This document shows positions 12,301-19,156 of a stretch of 64,000 nt of DNA, piece after piece. Each line of letters begins with the position of its first letter. Position 1 is the stretch's first letter. The notes under the pieces are model-generated. The model was not told the origin of the DNA and ran no database searches. It saw only the letters and a list, made by a program, of their open reading frames with translations. Position numbers and translations under genes: made by a program. The stretch comes from Gemmata palustris. GTDB lineage: Bacteria; Planctomycetota; Planctomycetia; Gemmatales; Gemmataceae. The stretch is from contig NZ_JAGKQQ010000001.1 in the NCBI RefSeq assembly GCF_017939745.1, positions 5,208,001 to 5,272,000 of the forward strand, read 5' to 3'.

Positions 12301-14073
12301 GGGAACGTGATCAAACGCAGCAAGGGAGTAGTTAGTGACACTTGGGCGTACGGGTTCGATAACCGGAACCAGATGACGAGTGCGGCGTACAGTGCGACCG
12401 ACGGTGGGATCGTGACTCAGCGCGTAACTTACGTGTACGACGCGTTGGGGAACCGGATCGAGCGCGACGCATGGAACGGGACGACAAGCGTCGAGCGTTA
12501 CGCGATGGACGGCTGGGATCCGGCCAAGCTTAACCCGCTGGGAACCGAAAATTTTGATACCTGGGCGGACCTGGACAACGCGAACGCGCTTACCATGCGC
12601 CGGGCATTTGGCACCGGGTTCGATGAATTAATCGCCCGTCAGGCTTCAGATGGCACGGTAATGTGGTACCTGGCGGACAACCAACAATCGGTGCGTCAGT
12701 TGATTAATAACGTCGGTGGCATTGCTGGCACCCTTACGTACTCGGCATTCGGCCAAACGACGGTTTCAAGCGGTACGAGTGACCGTTACGAGTATACCGG
12801 GCAAGAGATCGATTCGACGCTAAATCTGTATTTATATAATGCTCGCATTTATGATCATCTCTCCGGCCGTTTCTTCCAAGAGGATCCACTTGGTTTCGCA
12901 GCAGGGGATGCCAATCTCTTTCGCTATGTTAAGAATAGCTCAACGAATGCTACTGACCCAAGCGGTCTCCAGCCAACAAGGTATTATCCACAAAATAGTC
13001 CGCTTTTGAAAGATGCTGCAGAGAAATTGCTCATTACGCAGCCGCGCGTTGTTGGAGTCGACATCACTGACGACGGAAAATTTAAGCTCAGGTATCCTGG
13101 TTTTGGAGGCGGGATTTACGCAGTTATCGGAGAATTCGAGATTATTGACTATCCAGAAGCGCTCCGGCGTATTTCCAAGGCAAAGGCTCCGCAAGGGAAA
13201 ATGCCAATTGGTCAGAACCCTCCTTTTGGCGGTGGCTACGGAGGTTCCGGTGGCGGAATTGGCAATGGCACAACTTTTCCTGGTATTGACCGAGTATCGC
13301 CTCCTCCATCCGGAAAAGGTACCTTGCTTGTCCCCCCCTCCTTTCCCGGCGCCTTTGACCAAAAATACCCTGCGGGATCTGATGCGGTGGCAGCGGCTTT
13401 CAATACGATCAAGAACGGAATTAAAATCGACGGAGATAAGTATCCGCTCTGGGTTCATATTATGGAGCATTTTCTTCAGACCTATCGTACTGGAGGAGAA
13501 TTGCGGTCAAATCCGTACATATTACCAGATAAATATAAAAGGGAAATGGAACTGCACTCTCGCCCTGTAATTTATAAAATACTTAAAGATGCTTATGACA
13601 AAGGCGGCATCTCTAGTAAGGTTGGATCGGGATTCAGTGTCCCTGAGCAAAAGGTGCGATGGTATTCGAGTGCGTGGGATTTGAATAACGAAAGGCTTGT
13701 CAAGTTCAAAGAGAAATTTACCGATACCGACGAGAATTTGTTTCGATCCCATGGAGGGGCGTGGATAACGATCGATGCACTAGGTAGTCAGGTGACCGGT
13801 AAGTCAACGGATCCGGATGGGACTGTCACCCTCAGACTGAAAGCGCAGGTGACTGTTCTTGATGCGGCTGACTTCTCAGATAAAGATTCGTGGTTTTCTC
13901 GTAGGCTTCGTCAAAATTGGCCAGGGTGGTTAGGTGACATCTATCGCGCCGCTGCTGTGCTCCAAGAGATAAACCCTAAGTCAGTATACTGGCATAAAAT
14001 TACCTTTATAAGTGAATATGCAGTTACTATAGGTTGCGTTCCTCCTGGAACTGTCGCGCCCGGGGGGCGTTAG
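3340..14073 (+). CDS. Giant SBBP / Ig-like / YD-repeat (RHS) surface protein with variable C-terminal tip
   Basis: This is a 3,577-residue protein. The ATG at 3340 (MPRRLRLWIDPF) was chosen over an in-frame TTG six bases upstream. In order it has an Ala-rich hydrophobic segment near residues 66-88 that may be a membrane anchor, a Gly/Pro/Ala linker to about 285, a domain opening VRFVRNAGQWADGLDF, SBBP beta-propeller repeats (for example DAFVTRLGPTGTLVWSTYLG) to about 870, Ig-like domains starting PAPVITGFADDTGSSNTDRL, then some 80 YD repeats of about 21 residues (TTVYDAAGNVIATVDPLGN) from about 1380 to 3080. It ends in the RHS core (LNLYLYNARIYDHLSGRFFQ, EDPLGFAAGDANLFRYVKNS) near 3165-3205. 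The last ~370 residues are unrelated to the repeats and match no family I recognise. In this family such tips are often toxins released from the YD shell. No immunity gene is recognisable immediately downstream. Confidence 0.9.
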   Translation: MPRRLRLWIDPFAALQDLRAFVTARCRAAWRRLATAPGPDHRVQPFKLELHPMDWRNPPSETIGGTVLPLAATAAAAAAAVYFATTFEARAAHAGAGAAGPGTDPLGYDTSPALVLPVALEPDPGAPGPSSTGPGPAPDGAGSTLRADPEEPDPKDAPGEPGASGTPETDGGTFAGIGGGGATAGGTGSSAPGGTDGSAPVGGFDGGSGLGGAGTPNFYPRSVGVSGGTGGAGTGTSNTTAADPAAPGAAGAADGTGAGGAGQSAVDGGPPSGVPAGRAGAALKFDTSTQPVRFVRNAGQWADGLDFVARGAGYQVAVARDSATVALARTATDAERERFGGGTVFDALRLEWAGASPDTQARGEGQLDSVSNYLIGSDSKGWHTGVAEYAAVRYADLWAGVDLVYRGAGTKQIEYDLVVKPGAAPDEPGFTVRGADARVDEKGQLVLTTAAGTELVQSAPVVYQTAGDGAREPVTGAYRLRADGSVGFAVGAYDPRRELVIDPVLVYTTNFGGSGTDVAYGVASDIYGSTAAAVGYTESADFPTTAAFDATLGSTRDAFVTRLGPTGTLVWSTYLGGGGAGPGGSDEAHGVAFGGGYVYVTGQTGSTNFPVTPGAYQTAPAFASFSYDAFLTALMSDGSGLVYSTHLGGTGPAVANGVAVDWTGEAVVVGYTGKGPFGADFPTLNAAQGARGGVRDAFVTRFNAAGSGLVFSTFLGGSASSLETAYGVGIETNGAINVVGVTDSSDFPVPISGYDRTFSGGSDAFVMRYTASGAISTGTLFGGSGGETGYALGLDNQDRVYVTGSTTSTDLPTRNPVQAASGGGQDAFVAKFTSLTYAPDFATYQGGGGTDAGYGIEADTDWRAVVTGTGGAVVRYNRAGTAIEFTGTGSGLTTGYAVATGGNEMYAAGAGPFANAVVVRFGDIPAPVITGFADDTGSSNTDRLTYDTTPTINGIGPSGATISVYRRRTVDALPALLGTTTATVGGLWTYTYSNGSVNGAYVLTATATSGGLTSVPSNPLTFTLDTTPPAVAVAVATQTYDRRPPVAVTASDLYGLSAAGTVVLDVDLNGDNDYLDAGEANFASGVLTNGAVTFDSYATYLTVGVTAHVRARALDLAGNEGTSAPQSVLVSASPATWAAVSATPALRSGYAGAYGWTTVTDALVYAGNVTASVALDLDVSTTACGCQDPYLVYNSQEAAPAPTVQVRVQSDNALGVPTQVLGTLTWDGVAIGTVAYDLSAVSPGGEWVFGMAPATNLGTGRHTYALDLFVDFPGTINDVSRSVTGQTFLVDRSGSAYGAGWSFSNTDALVPVAASGAYPAGLLRLYGKGGWAFYASAGGSAYTSPPGDAGTLAAVAGGWRYTGWDGKVLAFDSSGRMTTWTSADGTETMTYTYDGAGAGTAMRVATMAGPDGGVATFSYTGGLASSVLAPGARTTTFTLSGSDLVTVTDPGAKTHTFVYTAHRLATETENGAATAYSYSNGLARTVSATVGWGTITAALATGVGKAGTVTGGGVRGDYTDARGNATVTAFNTFGQPLQRVAPDGGTEAYARDANGYVTGYTDQLNRVTAYTVNARGQVTQTVRPDLTVATVAYGGANGALSAYTDPRGGLWTYTSDVYGRQTAAKDPLGRVTTYTYAAGLLQTAVDPLGNVTTYLYDAARRPVGALVGGAVTGTIGYDAAGNAVTWTDALGKATTTGYDGAGRVTGVTDALGKTTTSTYAASGQLLSTTDPLGNVTSYVYDVPGNVIAVIEGYGTGLARRTTSVYDAAGNRIASIDPLGHRTTTVLDALNRAVAIIDAMGNVSTTVYDLSGQVVATVDALGRVTRPGYDALGQQVTITDAMGNVSTTVYDADSHVIATVDPLGHRSTSTYDGAGQMIASVDPLGKATSYGYDGAGRRVTATDPRGNVTTTQYDARGRAEATIDALGKRTTSVYDPADRVTATVDPLGNRTSYAYDAAGRVFETKDALGKVTTTVYDAAGHVIATVDPLGNRTTTVYDALNRVVATQDALGKYATTVYDAADRVLATVDALGNRTTYMYDDLNRVTTTQDPLGNQNSTRFDAVGNVVRTFDASGRAPTMTYDGLDRLITTTDPLGAVSTVSYDAAGHQVAATDPLGRVTTATYDDADRVTEVIDALGNRTTTVYDAAGNVIATVDALGRRATSTFDVLNRVVTVQNALNQVSTVVYDAAGNVISVTDALNHTTTSTFDALNRISVVTDARGKSTTTSYDAAGNVISVTDPLNHTTTWLYDRLNRASVVTDARGKSTTTSYDAVGNVISVTDPLNRVTTFGYDARNLPVMRTDPAGNVWTTQYDGLGRGWRQIDPLGHDTRIFFDAAGRAVESYDAAGGRRTTVLDGAGNAIASVDPLGNRTTVSFDALDRPVGTQDALGFRSTSLYDAVGNVTVTVDALNRRTTTAFDALNRVMTVKDARNGVSSTTYDAAGNVATRTDPLGHTTSYGYDTVNRVVITTNALGKVVTTAYDDVGNLISSTDPLSHTTTWVYDQVNRRVETIDPLNNRTTSVYDAAGQPSAWVDELGNRTSYVYDPRGLVQTVTDPFGKVTTSVYDAAGNRTAVINARGYVTTSTYDALNRVIATTDALGNRTTRVYDAAGNAVAMIDPLGYRATNVYDQLNQVIATVNALGNRATTGYDAVGNIATRTDGLNRATSYGYDELNRAITETDPRGFTTTIAYDAVGNQVGLIDAVGNRTTWAYDADDRVTSEINPFGASKTYAYDAAGRQTSQMDRLGQRRDYAFDDTNRVLTEKWYAVGGALTQTQTWTYDGAGNMLTALDPDGAYTLTYDALNRVTTVREPFSLTLTMGYDAVGNRTSVQDSKNGYTTVTFDALNRQTSEQTAGTGISAIRFDYAYTARGEVASFTRYSNLPGTTVVGTTTHDYDAAGRETHLKSTNGAGTVLANYTYTYDAAGQVTTKQENGTTTIYSYDATAQLTADGAATYGYDETGNRTNAGYVAGSGNRMTSDGIWTYTYDANGNVIKRSKGVVSDTWAYGFDNRNQMTSAAYSATDGGIVTQRVTYVYDALGNRIERDAWNGTTSVERYAMDGWDPAKLNPLGTENFDTWADLDNANALTMRRAFGTGFDELIARQASDGTVMWYLADNQQSVRQLINNVGGIAGTLTYSAFGQTTVSSGTSDRYEYTGQEIDSTLNLYLYNARIYDHLSGRFFQEDPLGFAAGDANLFRYVKNSSTNATDPSGLQPTRYYPQNSPLLKDAAEKLLITQPRVVGVDITDDGKFKLRYPGFGGGIYAVIGEFEIIDYPEALRRISKAKAPQGKMPIGQNPPFGGGYGGSGGGIGNGTTFPGIDRVSPPPSGKGTLLVPPSFPGAFDQKYPAGSDAVAAAFNTIKNGIKIDGDKYPLWVHIMEHFLQTYRTGGELRSNPYILPDKYKREMELHSRPVIYKILKDAYDKGGISSKVGSGFSVPEQKVRWYSSAWDLNNERLVKFKEKFTDTDENLFRSHGGAWITIDALGSQVTGKSTDPDGTVTLRLKAQVTVLDAADFSDKDSWFSRRLRQNWPGWLGDIYRAAAVLQEINPKSVYWHKITFISEYAVTIGCVPPGTVAPGGR
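12970..14073 (+). other. RHS C-terminal tip (candidate toxin or effector domain)
   Basis: This is the region after the conserved DPSG that closes the RHS core. It has a Gly-rich linker (GGGYGGSGGGIGNGTTFPG) and then a globular part with HIMEHFLQTYRTGGELRSNP and RWYSSAWDLNNERLVKFKEK. Base composition shifts from very GC-rich, GC3-biased sequence to mixed AT-rich codon use starting just before the core, around 12,800. I do not recognise the fold. A catalytic role is inferred only from its position in the RHS architecture. Confidence 0.5.
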
Positions 14074-14457
14074 GCATGGGGTGGGCTTTGGCTGCCATGG
14101 CCTGGAGATTAAAAAGCTTGCGAATTAAAGATCAGATGTTTTTTATAAGCCCTGGCGAAACCCCGAAATCGCCTTGATAACGGCCCTGATTAGGGGCTTC
14201 GCCAGAACTTGTTAGCTGATATTTCGTATTATTTTATTAGTTATTTTCTGAATTGATTGTTATATACAAGCGTATTATTTGCCAATACTATATTTTATTT
14301 TTAAGTGGTTATTCTGTAGCTTGGATACTCAGCAGGGCGTCGTGCAAGCTGTAAGTGAAACGGCGAATGGGATAGGCTTGCCATGCCCGGTGTTCACATA
14401 ATGATCTATTGCGAATCGATTAAATGCTTCTATTTTGACTAAGAAGGGTGTTGTATT
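14074..14457. other. AT-rich intergenic region after the RHS gene
   Basis: About 380 bases of AT-rich sequence with no supported gene. It contains an imperfect inverted repeat, CTGGCGAAACCCC (14152-14164) and GGGGCTTCGCCAG (14193-14205), 12 of 13 positions pairing with a 28-base spacer. This could be a transcription terminator or a mobile-element scar. Confidence 0.45.
14152..14205. terminator. Imperfect inverted repeat, possible terminator of RHS gene
   Basis: A 13-base stem with one mismatch begins about 80 bases after the RHS stop codon. The long 28-base loop and the lack of a U-tract directly after the stem make intrinsic termination only a possibility. Confidence 0.25.
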
Positions 14458-15327
14458 ATGTGCATAAATCGGCCGCTACCTCTCTGGTTTCCCAGTGCCG
14501 TTTTCTTAGCGGTGCTTGGACCAGCCTTTCCGGGTTGCGGGTCGACGGTCAGCGGCGAGCCGGAAGACTTAGCAATCCGGGACGTGGAGCAAGCGGGTGG
14601 TATGTGTTACCGCGTCTCGGACCTAAGAGGTGACGCGGAACCCGAGTACGTGCACGAAGTGTTAGGTAATCCCGTCGTCAAAGTAGATTTGTGCTGTGGA
14701 GCTGTCGTGACTGATCGAGACGCTCCTCGAGTCCGCAACCATGTCACGGATGCGGTACTGAGCAAGTTTCATCTCCTTACGGAGGTCCGGGAACTATCCC
14801 TCAGTGACACCGGTGTCACTGACGTGGGCTTGAAGCAACTTACCGAGTTGCGCCGACTGAAGCGACTTCACTTGGTAAAGACCCGCGTGACAGACGCTGG
14901 GCTGAAGGAACTTGGCGCCTTTAATGAACTTTGGGAGCTTGACCTAGGAACAACTGCTGTCACGGACGCGGGCATGAAGAATGTAGCCAAACTGCGTTCG
15001 CTAACCCAACTTAGTCTTTATAGGACGGCAGTTGGCGACACTGGCCTGGCGGAACTGGTAGCCCTCCCGGAACTCCGTACTTTGGGTCTCAGTTATACTC
15101 CAGTTACCGACATAGGTGCTGTACACCTGAGTCGCATCAAAACCCTGACCTCACTCAACCTTGAAGAGACTGTTATCAGCGACGTTGGCGTGAAGGATCT
15201 GGCCAAACTTCCCTGCCTACACTTTCTGTCGCTGCCCATGGCGAACGTAACGCTGCTGTCTGCCAAAGAATTGAAGCGGCGCCACCCTGATTGTGGTGTC
15301 TATCTCGGTGGTATTTACATCGAGTAG
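14458..15327 (+). CDS. Leucine-rich-repeat protein with probable lipoprotein signal
   Basis: A 289-residue protein. The N terminus has a hydrophobic stretch ending in AFPGCGS, which resembles a lipobox with Cys near residue 27, so a lipid-anchored exported protein is likely. Residues about 95-270 are LRRs of about 24 residues in the form LxxLxxLxLxxTxVTDAGLKEL, for example LKRLHLVKTRVTDAGLKEL, followed by a capping segment. Such LRR proteins are abundant in Gemmata-type planctomycetes and are presumed to mediate protein-protein contacts; no partner is apparent. Codon use is less GC-biased than in the RHS repeats upstream. The Shine-Dalgarno sequence is weak (AAGGG), so the start is somewhat uncertain. 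Confidence 0.75.
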   Translation: MCINRPLPLWFPSAVFLAVLGPAFPGCGSTVSGEPEDLAIRDVEQAGGMCYRVSDLRGDAEPEYVHEVLGNPVVKVDLCCGAVVTDRDAPRVRNHVTDAVLSKFHLLTEVRELSLSDTGVTDVGLKQLTELRRLKRLHLVKTRVTDAGLKELGAFNELWELDLGTTAVTDAGMKNVAKLRSLTQLSLYRTAVGDTGLAELVALPELRTLGLSYTPVTDIGAVHLSRIKTLTSLNLEETVISDVGVKDLAKLPCLHFLSLPMANVTLLSAKELKRRHPDCGVYLGGIYIE

Positions 15328-16545
15328 CCGCGCCGTGTCGAAATGAGAATTTGGAGCGGTACTTCATTCTACCGGATAGGTGACGCGTCCTGCTTTTCGT
15401 AGTCGCCGTCCCTAACTTCTTCCGTCATTCACTTCCTCTACGTCTTGTTTATCGCGTGCAAGCTGGTGAGGACGTAACTAGACTCCGGCATTCTGTTCGA
15501 CTTGAGATTCTCCATCTGTCATTCAGCTACGCGCGACGCCCTTACTATCTTTGAGGAGTGCCCTGATTCGGCCCGTTTTCAAGTGGTTTCGGAAGTTTTG
15601 TCGGAGTTTGTTATGTTAGATGGTTGGTTCTGCGCTTTGGGTCGAGCGGATACAATTATCCCACTTTCAGGAGTGAGTAATGGCCCTTGTCACCTTTCCG
15701 TTGAAGGAGTTCGCCCCACGGCCAACGCGTACTCGGGAAGACTGAAATATCAGAGTTTTGGACGATTGATCGCTGAAAAGTGGGTCAAAAACTTGGGATC
15801 ATATCGCAGACACTCTTGATTTCCAGGGCAATTAATAAGCGTTGGCCCTGGAGTTCGTCCTGGGCGTGTTCCCCGATGGTAGGGGATAAAAGCAGTGGCC
15901 TTGGTACGCCTTTGATGAGATGGAGCCGTGTTGGCGCTTTGGCCTCCTGCTCCTCTGCTTCTGGCCTGTTTACCATGGCCTATCTACTAATGCACTGGGA
16001 GACGGCCGTGAGCGTCTCATCTGTCCCTCGCGCCGCGACCGATTCCTCTGGATGTGGTAGTTGCGCTCACAACCGGCCTTTTGGCGACGCAACTCTCCAA
16101 AATGACCTGACAGTGGTTTGATCGGCCATCTGGCCAGTAGCCCACCGATGTGAACACTGGTCAGGGGTGTCATACTGTTCGCGGAGTCCATTTTCGTGTC
16201 GGTCCAGTTGTGGCAGACCGGCGGCCGATCCATCAGTTCAATATTGGCCACAATGAAATCGAACTGTGGAGTGCCACTGGATTTCATTTCTACTCTGGAA
16301 CTGCGATTAGCCCTGCAACCGTACCTGTTGGGGATCATTTCGCTTGTCACGTAGTATTGCCGGGGATTATTTCGTTTCGGGGCCGGCGTAGAGTTTATGG
16401 AACAATAGGCTTTTGAACTGATATAGCTGCGGGGCTATCCGAATCCAAGTTACAAGCACAAGAGTGACTCGAAAGTCTCAACCAAGTCGCTTGCCCGCTG
16501 CATCCTCGCCTAGCAACGACCATCCGTTCGTAATTAGGAGTAGCA
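15328..16545. other. 1.2-kb region without a supported gene
   Basis: Only short open frames are present (up to about 125 codons), on both strands, with irregular composition and no recognisable family. I see no inverted repeats or transposase motifs. It may be decayed coding DNA between two LRR genes. Confidence 0.5.
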
Positions 16546-17292
16546 ATGTTTAGAATATTATATTTTATTCAAATTGTATTCTTCGCGTGTGCAATGTTCA
16601 CACTACGTGCCGACGATACTAAGGATAAAGCTTTGGTGACAGTCAAAAATCTCGGTGGGAAAATTACGCACGACGAGAATTCACTCGATAAACCGATCGT
16701 CGCACTTGATTTGAGTGAAACGCAGGTAACGGATGCGATTCTCAAGGACTTGGCCCCGCTCAAGAACCTCGCCACGCTTAATCTGTTCGGTACGCAGGTA
16801 ACGGACGCGGGTCTCAAGGAGTTGGCCCCGCTCAAGGGCCTCACCATACTCAACTTGAGCCGAACACAGGTAACGGACGCGGGTCTCAAGGAGTTGGCCC
16901 CGCTCAAGAACCTCGCCACGCTTAATCTGTTCGGTACGCAGGTAACGGACGCGGGTCTCAAGGAGTTGGCCCCGCTCAAGAACCTCGCCACGCTTAATCT
17001 GTTCGGTACGCAGGTAACGGACGCGGGTCTCAAGGAGTTGGCCTCGCTCAAGAGCCTCACCGAGCTTTCCTTGGGTGACACGCAGGTAACGGACGCGGGT
17101 CTCAAGGAGTTGGCCCCGCTCAAGAACCTCGCCACGCTTAATCTGTTCGGTACGCAGGTAACGGACGCGGGTCTCAAGGAGTTGGCCTCGCTCAAGGGCC
17201 TCACCGAGCTTTCCTTGGTCGACACGAAAGTGACCGACGTGGGGCTCAAGGAACTCAAATCGGCTCTGCCGAAATGTGAAATCTTGAAGTGA
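16546..17292 (+). CDS. Secreted leucine-rich-repeat protein with near-identical tandem repeats
   Basis: A 248-residue protein preceded by TAGGAG. The N-terminal signal peptide is MFRILYFIQIVFFACAMFTL with likely cleavage after RAD. A short KDKALVTVKNLGGKITHDE segment shared with the LRR protein at 23538 follows. Residues about 55-235 are LRRs of 24 residues, core QVTDAGLKELAPLKNLATLN. The underlying 72-base DNA units are almost identical, indicating recent tandem duplication or gene conversion. It probably acts outside the cytoplasmic membrane as a binding scaffold, like its two paralogues in this window (14458 and 23538). Function is unknown. Confidence 0.8.
   Translation: MFRILYFIQIVFFACAMFTLRADDTKDKALVTVKNLGGKITHDENSLDKPIVALDLSETQVTDAILKDLAPLKNLATLNLFGTQVTDAGLKELAPLKGLTILNLSRTQVTDAGLKELAPLKNLATLNLFGTQVTDAGLKELAPLKNLATLNLFGTQVTDAGLKELASLKSLTELSLGDTQVTDAGLKELAPLKNLATLNLFGTQVTDAGLKELASLKGLTELSLVDTKVTDVGLKELKSALPKCEILK
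16790..17220 (+). repeat. 72-bp tandem DNA repeats inside the LRR gene
   Basis: Units starting at CAGGTAACGGACGCGGGTCT recur every 72 bases (about 16795, 16867, 16939, 17011, 17083, 17155) with only a handful of substitutions. They encode the 24-residue LRRs. This homogeneity is far higher than in the other two LRR genes of the window. Confidence 0.85.
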
Positions 17293-17666
17293 CGGGCAAG
17301 GAGAGCTCGGAGAACCTTTTGCTCCCACGAAATAGCTCGATGGGTGCGCGTTCTTTGGGTCCACGCGGCGGTCTCGACCGCCACGACGGTTACTGCGAAA
17401 CCGAGTTTCTTGAGCCGTTGGACCAGTTTGTCTTTGAGGCGGTGGTGTCGGTCGGGCGGTAGTTGTGCCGGACCGAATTGTGATCGCAGTTTTTCCCGAA
17501 TTCCGACCGTACGGATGGGGACTGGTTTCGGCCCCGATTCCCGAATTGTTGGGAATTCTGGAGGGGGTTCGGGAACGAACGCGCTCGACCCCGCTCCCTC
17601 GGAGCCGAGCACGTGTGACGTGGGTAGCTGTCCCGAACCAAATTGTGGTCGCATTTGTGACCGAAT
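17293..17666. other. Gene-poor stretch between LRR gene and IS, possible transposase remnant
   Basis: No complete gene is supported. The reverse strand around 17300-17480 has a protein-like stretch (HHRLKDKLVQRLKKLGFAVT) without a start, which may be the C-terminal end of a decayed gene. A motif close to CCGAATTGTGATCGCAG at 17474 recurs in varied form (CCAAATTGTGGTCGCAT) at 17638, just before the IS. Confidence 0.35.
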
Positions 17667-19148
17667 CTGTACTTTCCGCGAACTTATAGCGTTTAAGCAG
17701 CCAGATCCAGGCACCGGTGCGCGAGGGCGCGGATTCTCGCGGGGTCGTGGTGCTCGCCCACAACGGCCTGAATTTCCTCGGCCAGCAGCTCCCGTTGCCA
17801 GGCCCGGCGCTTGTCCGCGTGGCTCGGGCGCCGGTTCGGATCGTCCCACGGGGAGGCCGCCCGATGGGCCACCAGTTCATCCGCCTTCTGGTTCCAGGCC
17901 CACACCTCGGTGAGCGTGAGGGACCACGCACACAGGTGGAAGCATCCCACGTTCGACGCGACCCCGCGTACCTGCTGGTGACCGGCGCCCGCGACCTGTT
18001 TGAGATCTCGAAAACAGGTTTCCAACGAGAACCGGTCCGCGATCAGGCCCAGGATGTCGGCCACGGAGGCCGTGGGGTCCGTGCAGAAGAACGCGACCCA
18101 CCCCTTGGGTTCGTCCACCAGGACGACCCGGATCGTGCCCCCGGCCGGCCGCCACGTGGCCTCGAACGTCTTGTACCGCTTCTCCACGGGCTTCCCATAC
18201 AGGGTGAACGTGCCCGTGGTCCACCCGCCCTTGTGCCCGGCCCGCTTGGCGAGCGACACCCGCTGCTCCCCGTACACGCGGGGCCGCCCGCGGGCGCTCG
18301 GATCGCGGGCCGGGGGCACCGTCCACAGGGCCGCGTCCTTGCGGAGCCGGCTCACCATGGTCACCCGGAGCGCGAGTAGGGCCTTGAGCACCGGGGCCTT
18401 GGCGTACGCCCCGTCGGCCACCACCCACACGGCCCGGCCCCACGTCTTCAGCCACCCGTGGGCCCACCGGACCAGGTCCACGGCCATCACCAACTTGGTT
18501 GCGAACTCGGGCCGGTCCGGCCCGGGGATGGCCCCGAGATCTTTGCGGCGGATGTACAGGCGGGCCAACAGGGGGAGGGCCACAATCCCCCCGAGGGGGT
18601 GTCCCACCAACAACCCGAGGACCACCCACACGTGCCCGTACACGAACGGGCCCCCGGCCGGCCCGGGTGTCGGGTTGTGGTGCGCCCCGGCCCCTCGAAC
18701 CTTGGGCCCGTACCGCTCCGTCGGGGTGTCGTCGAGGGCCAGCACCACCCGAGGCGCACCGGCCACCATGGGCTTGAGAACCTCGACCAACAACCGCATG
18801 GCGATACGCTCGGTGCGGCGCCCCACGGCCGCGGCCGTGGCGTAGCACCGGCGGTACTGGGGCGACAGCCCGGCGGCCCGGATCCAACCCGCGAGGGTGC
18901 GGCGCCCGCGGGTCAGGATGATCCCGAGGAACAGGACCGCGAGCCGCCGCCCGGACCGCGGGTCCAGAGCCTTGGCCAGGGTTGAAAACCAGTGGCACCG
19001 AGGGGCCGGAGTATGCGAAGATGGCATGGCCGCGTCCGTTCGGGTCGGGAGGTCGTGTGGTAACGCCATCCTCCCGGACGGGCCGGCACTCGTCTACTCC
19101 CGACCCCACAACTTACGCCAACCGCCTATAACTTCGCGGAAAGTACAG
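17667..19148 (-). mobile_element. Intact insertion sequence with ~25-bp inverted repeats and 8-bp target duplication
   Basis: The left end CTGTACTTTCCGCGAACTTA (from 17667) and the right end (complement of 19123-19148, reading CTGTACTTTCCGCGAAGTTA) are imperfect inverted repeats. They are flanked directly by identical GACCGAAT at 17659-17666 and 19149-19156, a clean 8-bp target-site duplication. The 1,482-bp element carries one transposase gene on the reverse strand. The exact duplication implies a recent insertion without later rearrangement. Confidence 0.85.
17693..19069 (-). CDS. DDE transposase (IS701/IS4-like superfamily)
   Basis: A 458-residue protein filling the IS. It has LALDDTPTERYGPKVRGAGA (first acidic motif after a beta strand), VWVVADGAYAKAPVLKALLA (second acidic residue), and a C-terminal helical region RFSLETCFRDLKQVAGAG carrying the glutamate of the DDE triad. 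It catalyses cut-and-paste DNA transposition through the matching inverted repeats at 17667 and 19148. The reading frame is intact, so the element may be active. Family assignment between IS701-like and IS4-like DDE groups needs a database comparison. The start at 19069 is the first in-frame ATG; a start at 19027 is also possible. Confidence 0.8.
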   Translation of the reverse strand: MALPHDLPTRTDAAMPSSHTPAPRCHWFSTLAKALDPRSGRRLAVLFLGIILTRGRRTLAGWIRAAGLSPQYRRCYATAAAVGRRTERIAMRLLVEVLKPMVAGAPRVVLALDDTPTERYGPKVRGAGAHHNPTPGPAGGPFVYGHVWVVLGLLVGHPLGGIVALPLLARLYIRRKDLGAIPGPDRPEFATKLVMAVDLVRWAHGWLKTWGRAVWVVADGAYAKAPVLKALLALRVTMVSRLRKDAALWTVPPARDPSARGRPRVYGEQRVSLAKRAGHKGGWTTGTFTLYGKPVEKRYKTFEATWRPAGGTIRVVLVDEPKGWVAFFCTDPTASVADILGLIADRFSLETCFRDLKQVAGAGHQQVRGVASNVGCFHLCAWSLTLTEVWAWNQKADELVAHRAASPWDDPNRRPSHADKRRAWQRELLAEEIQAVVGEHHDPARIRALAHRCLDLAA

Positions 19149-19156
19149 GACCGAAT

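Noticed and set aside
15502-16416. Several 60-125-codon open frames between the first two LRR genes
   Set aside because: No ribosome sites or coding-like codon periodicity, and no recognisable protein features.
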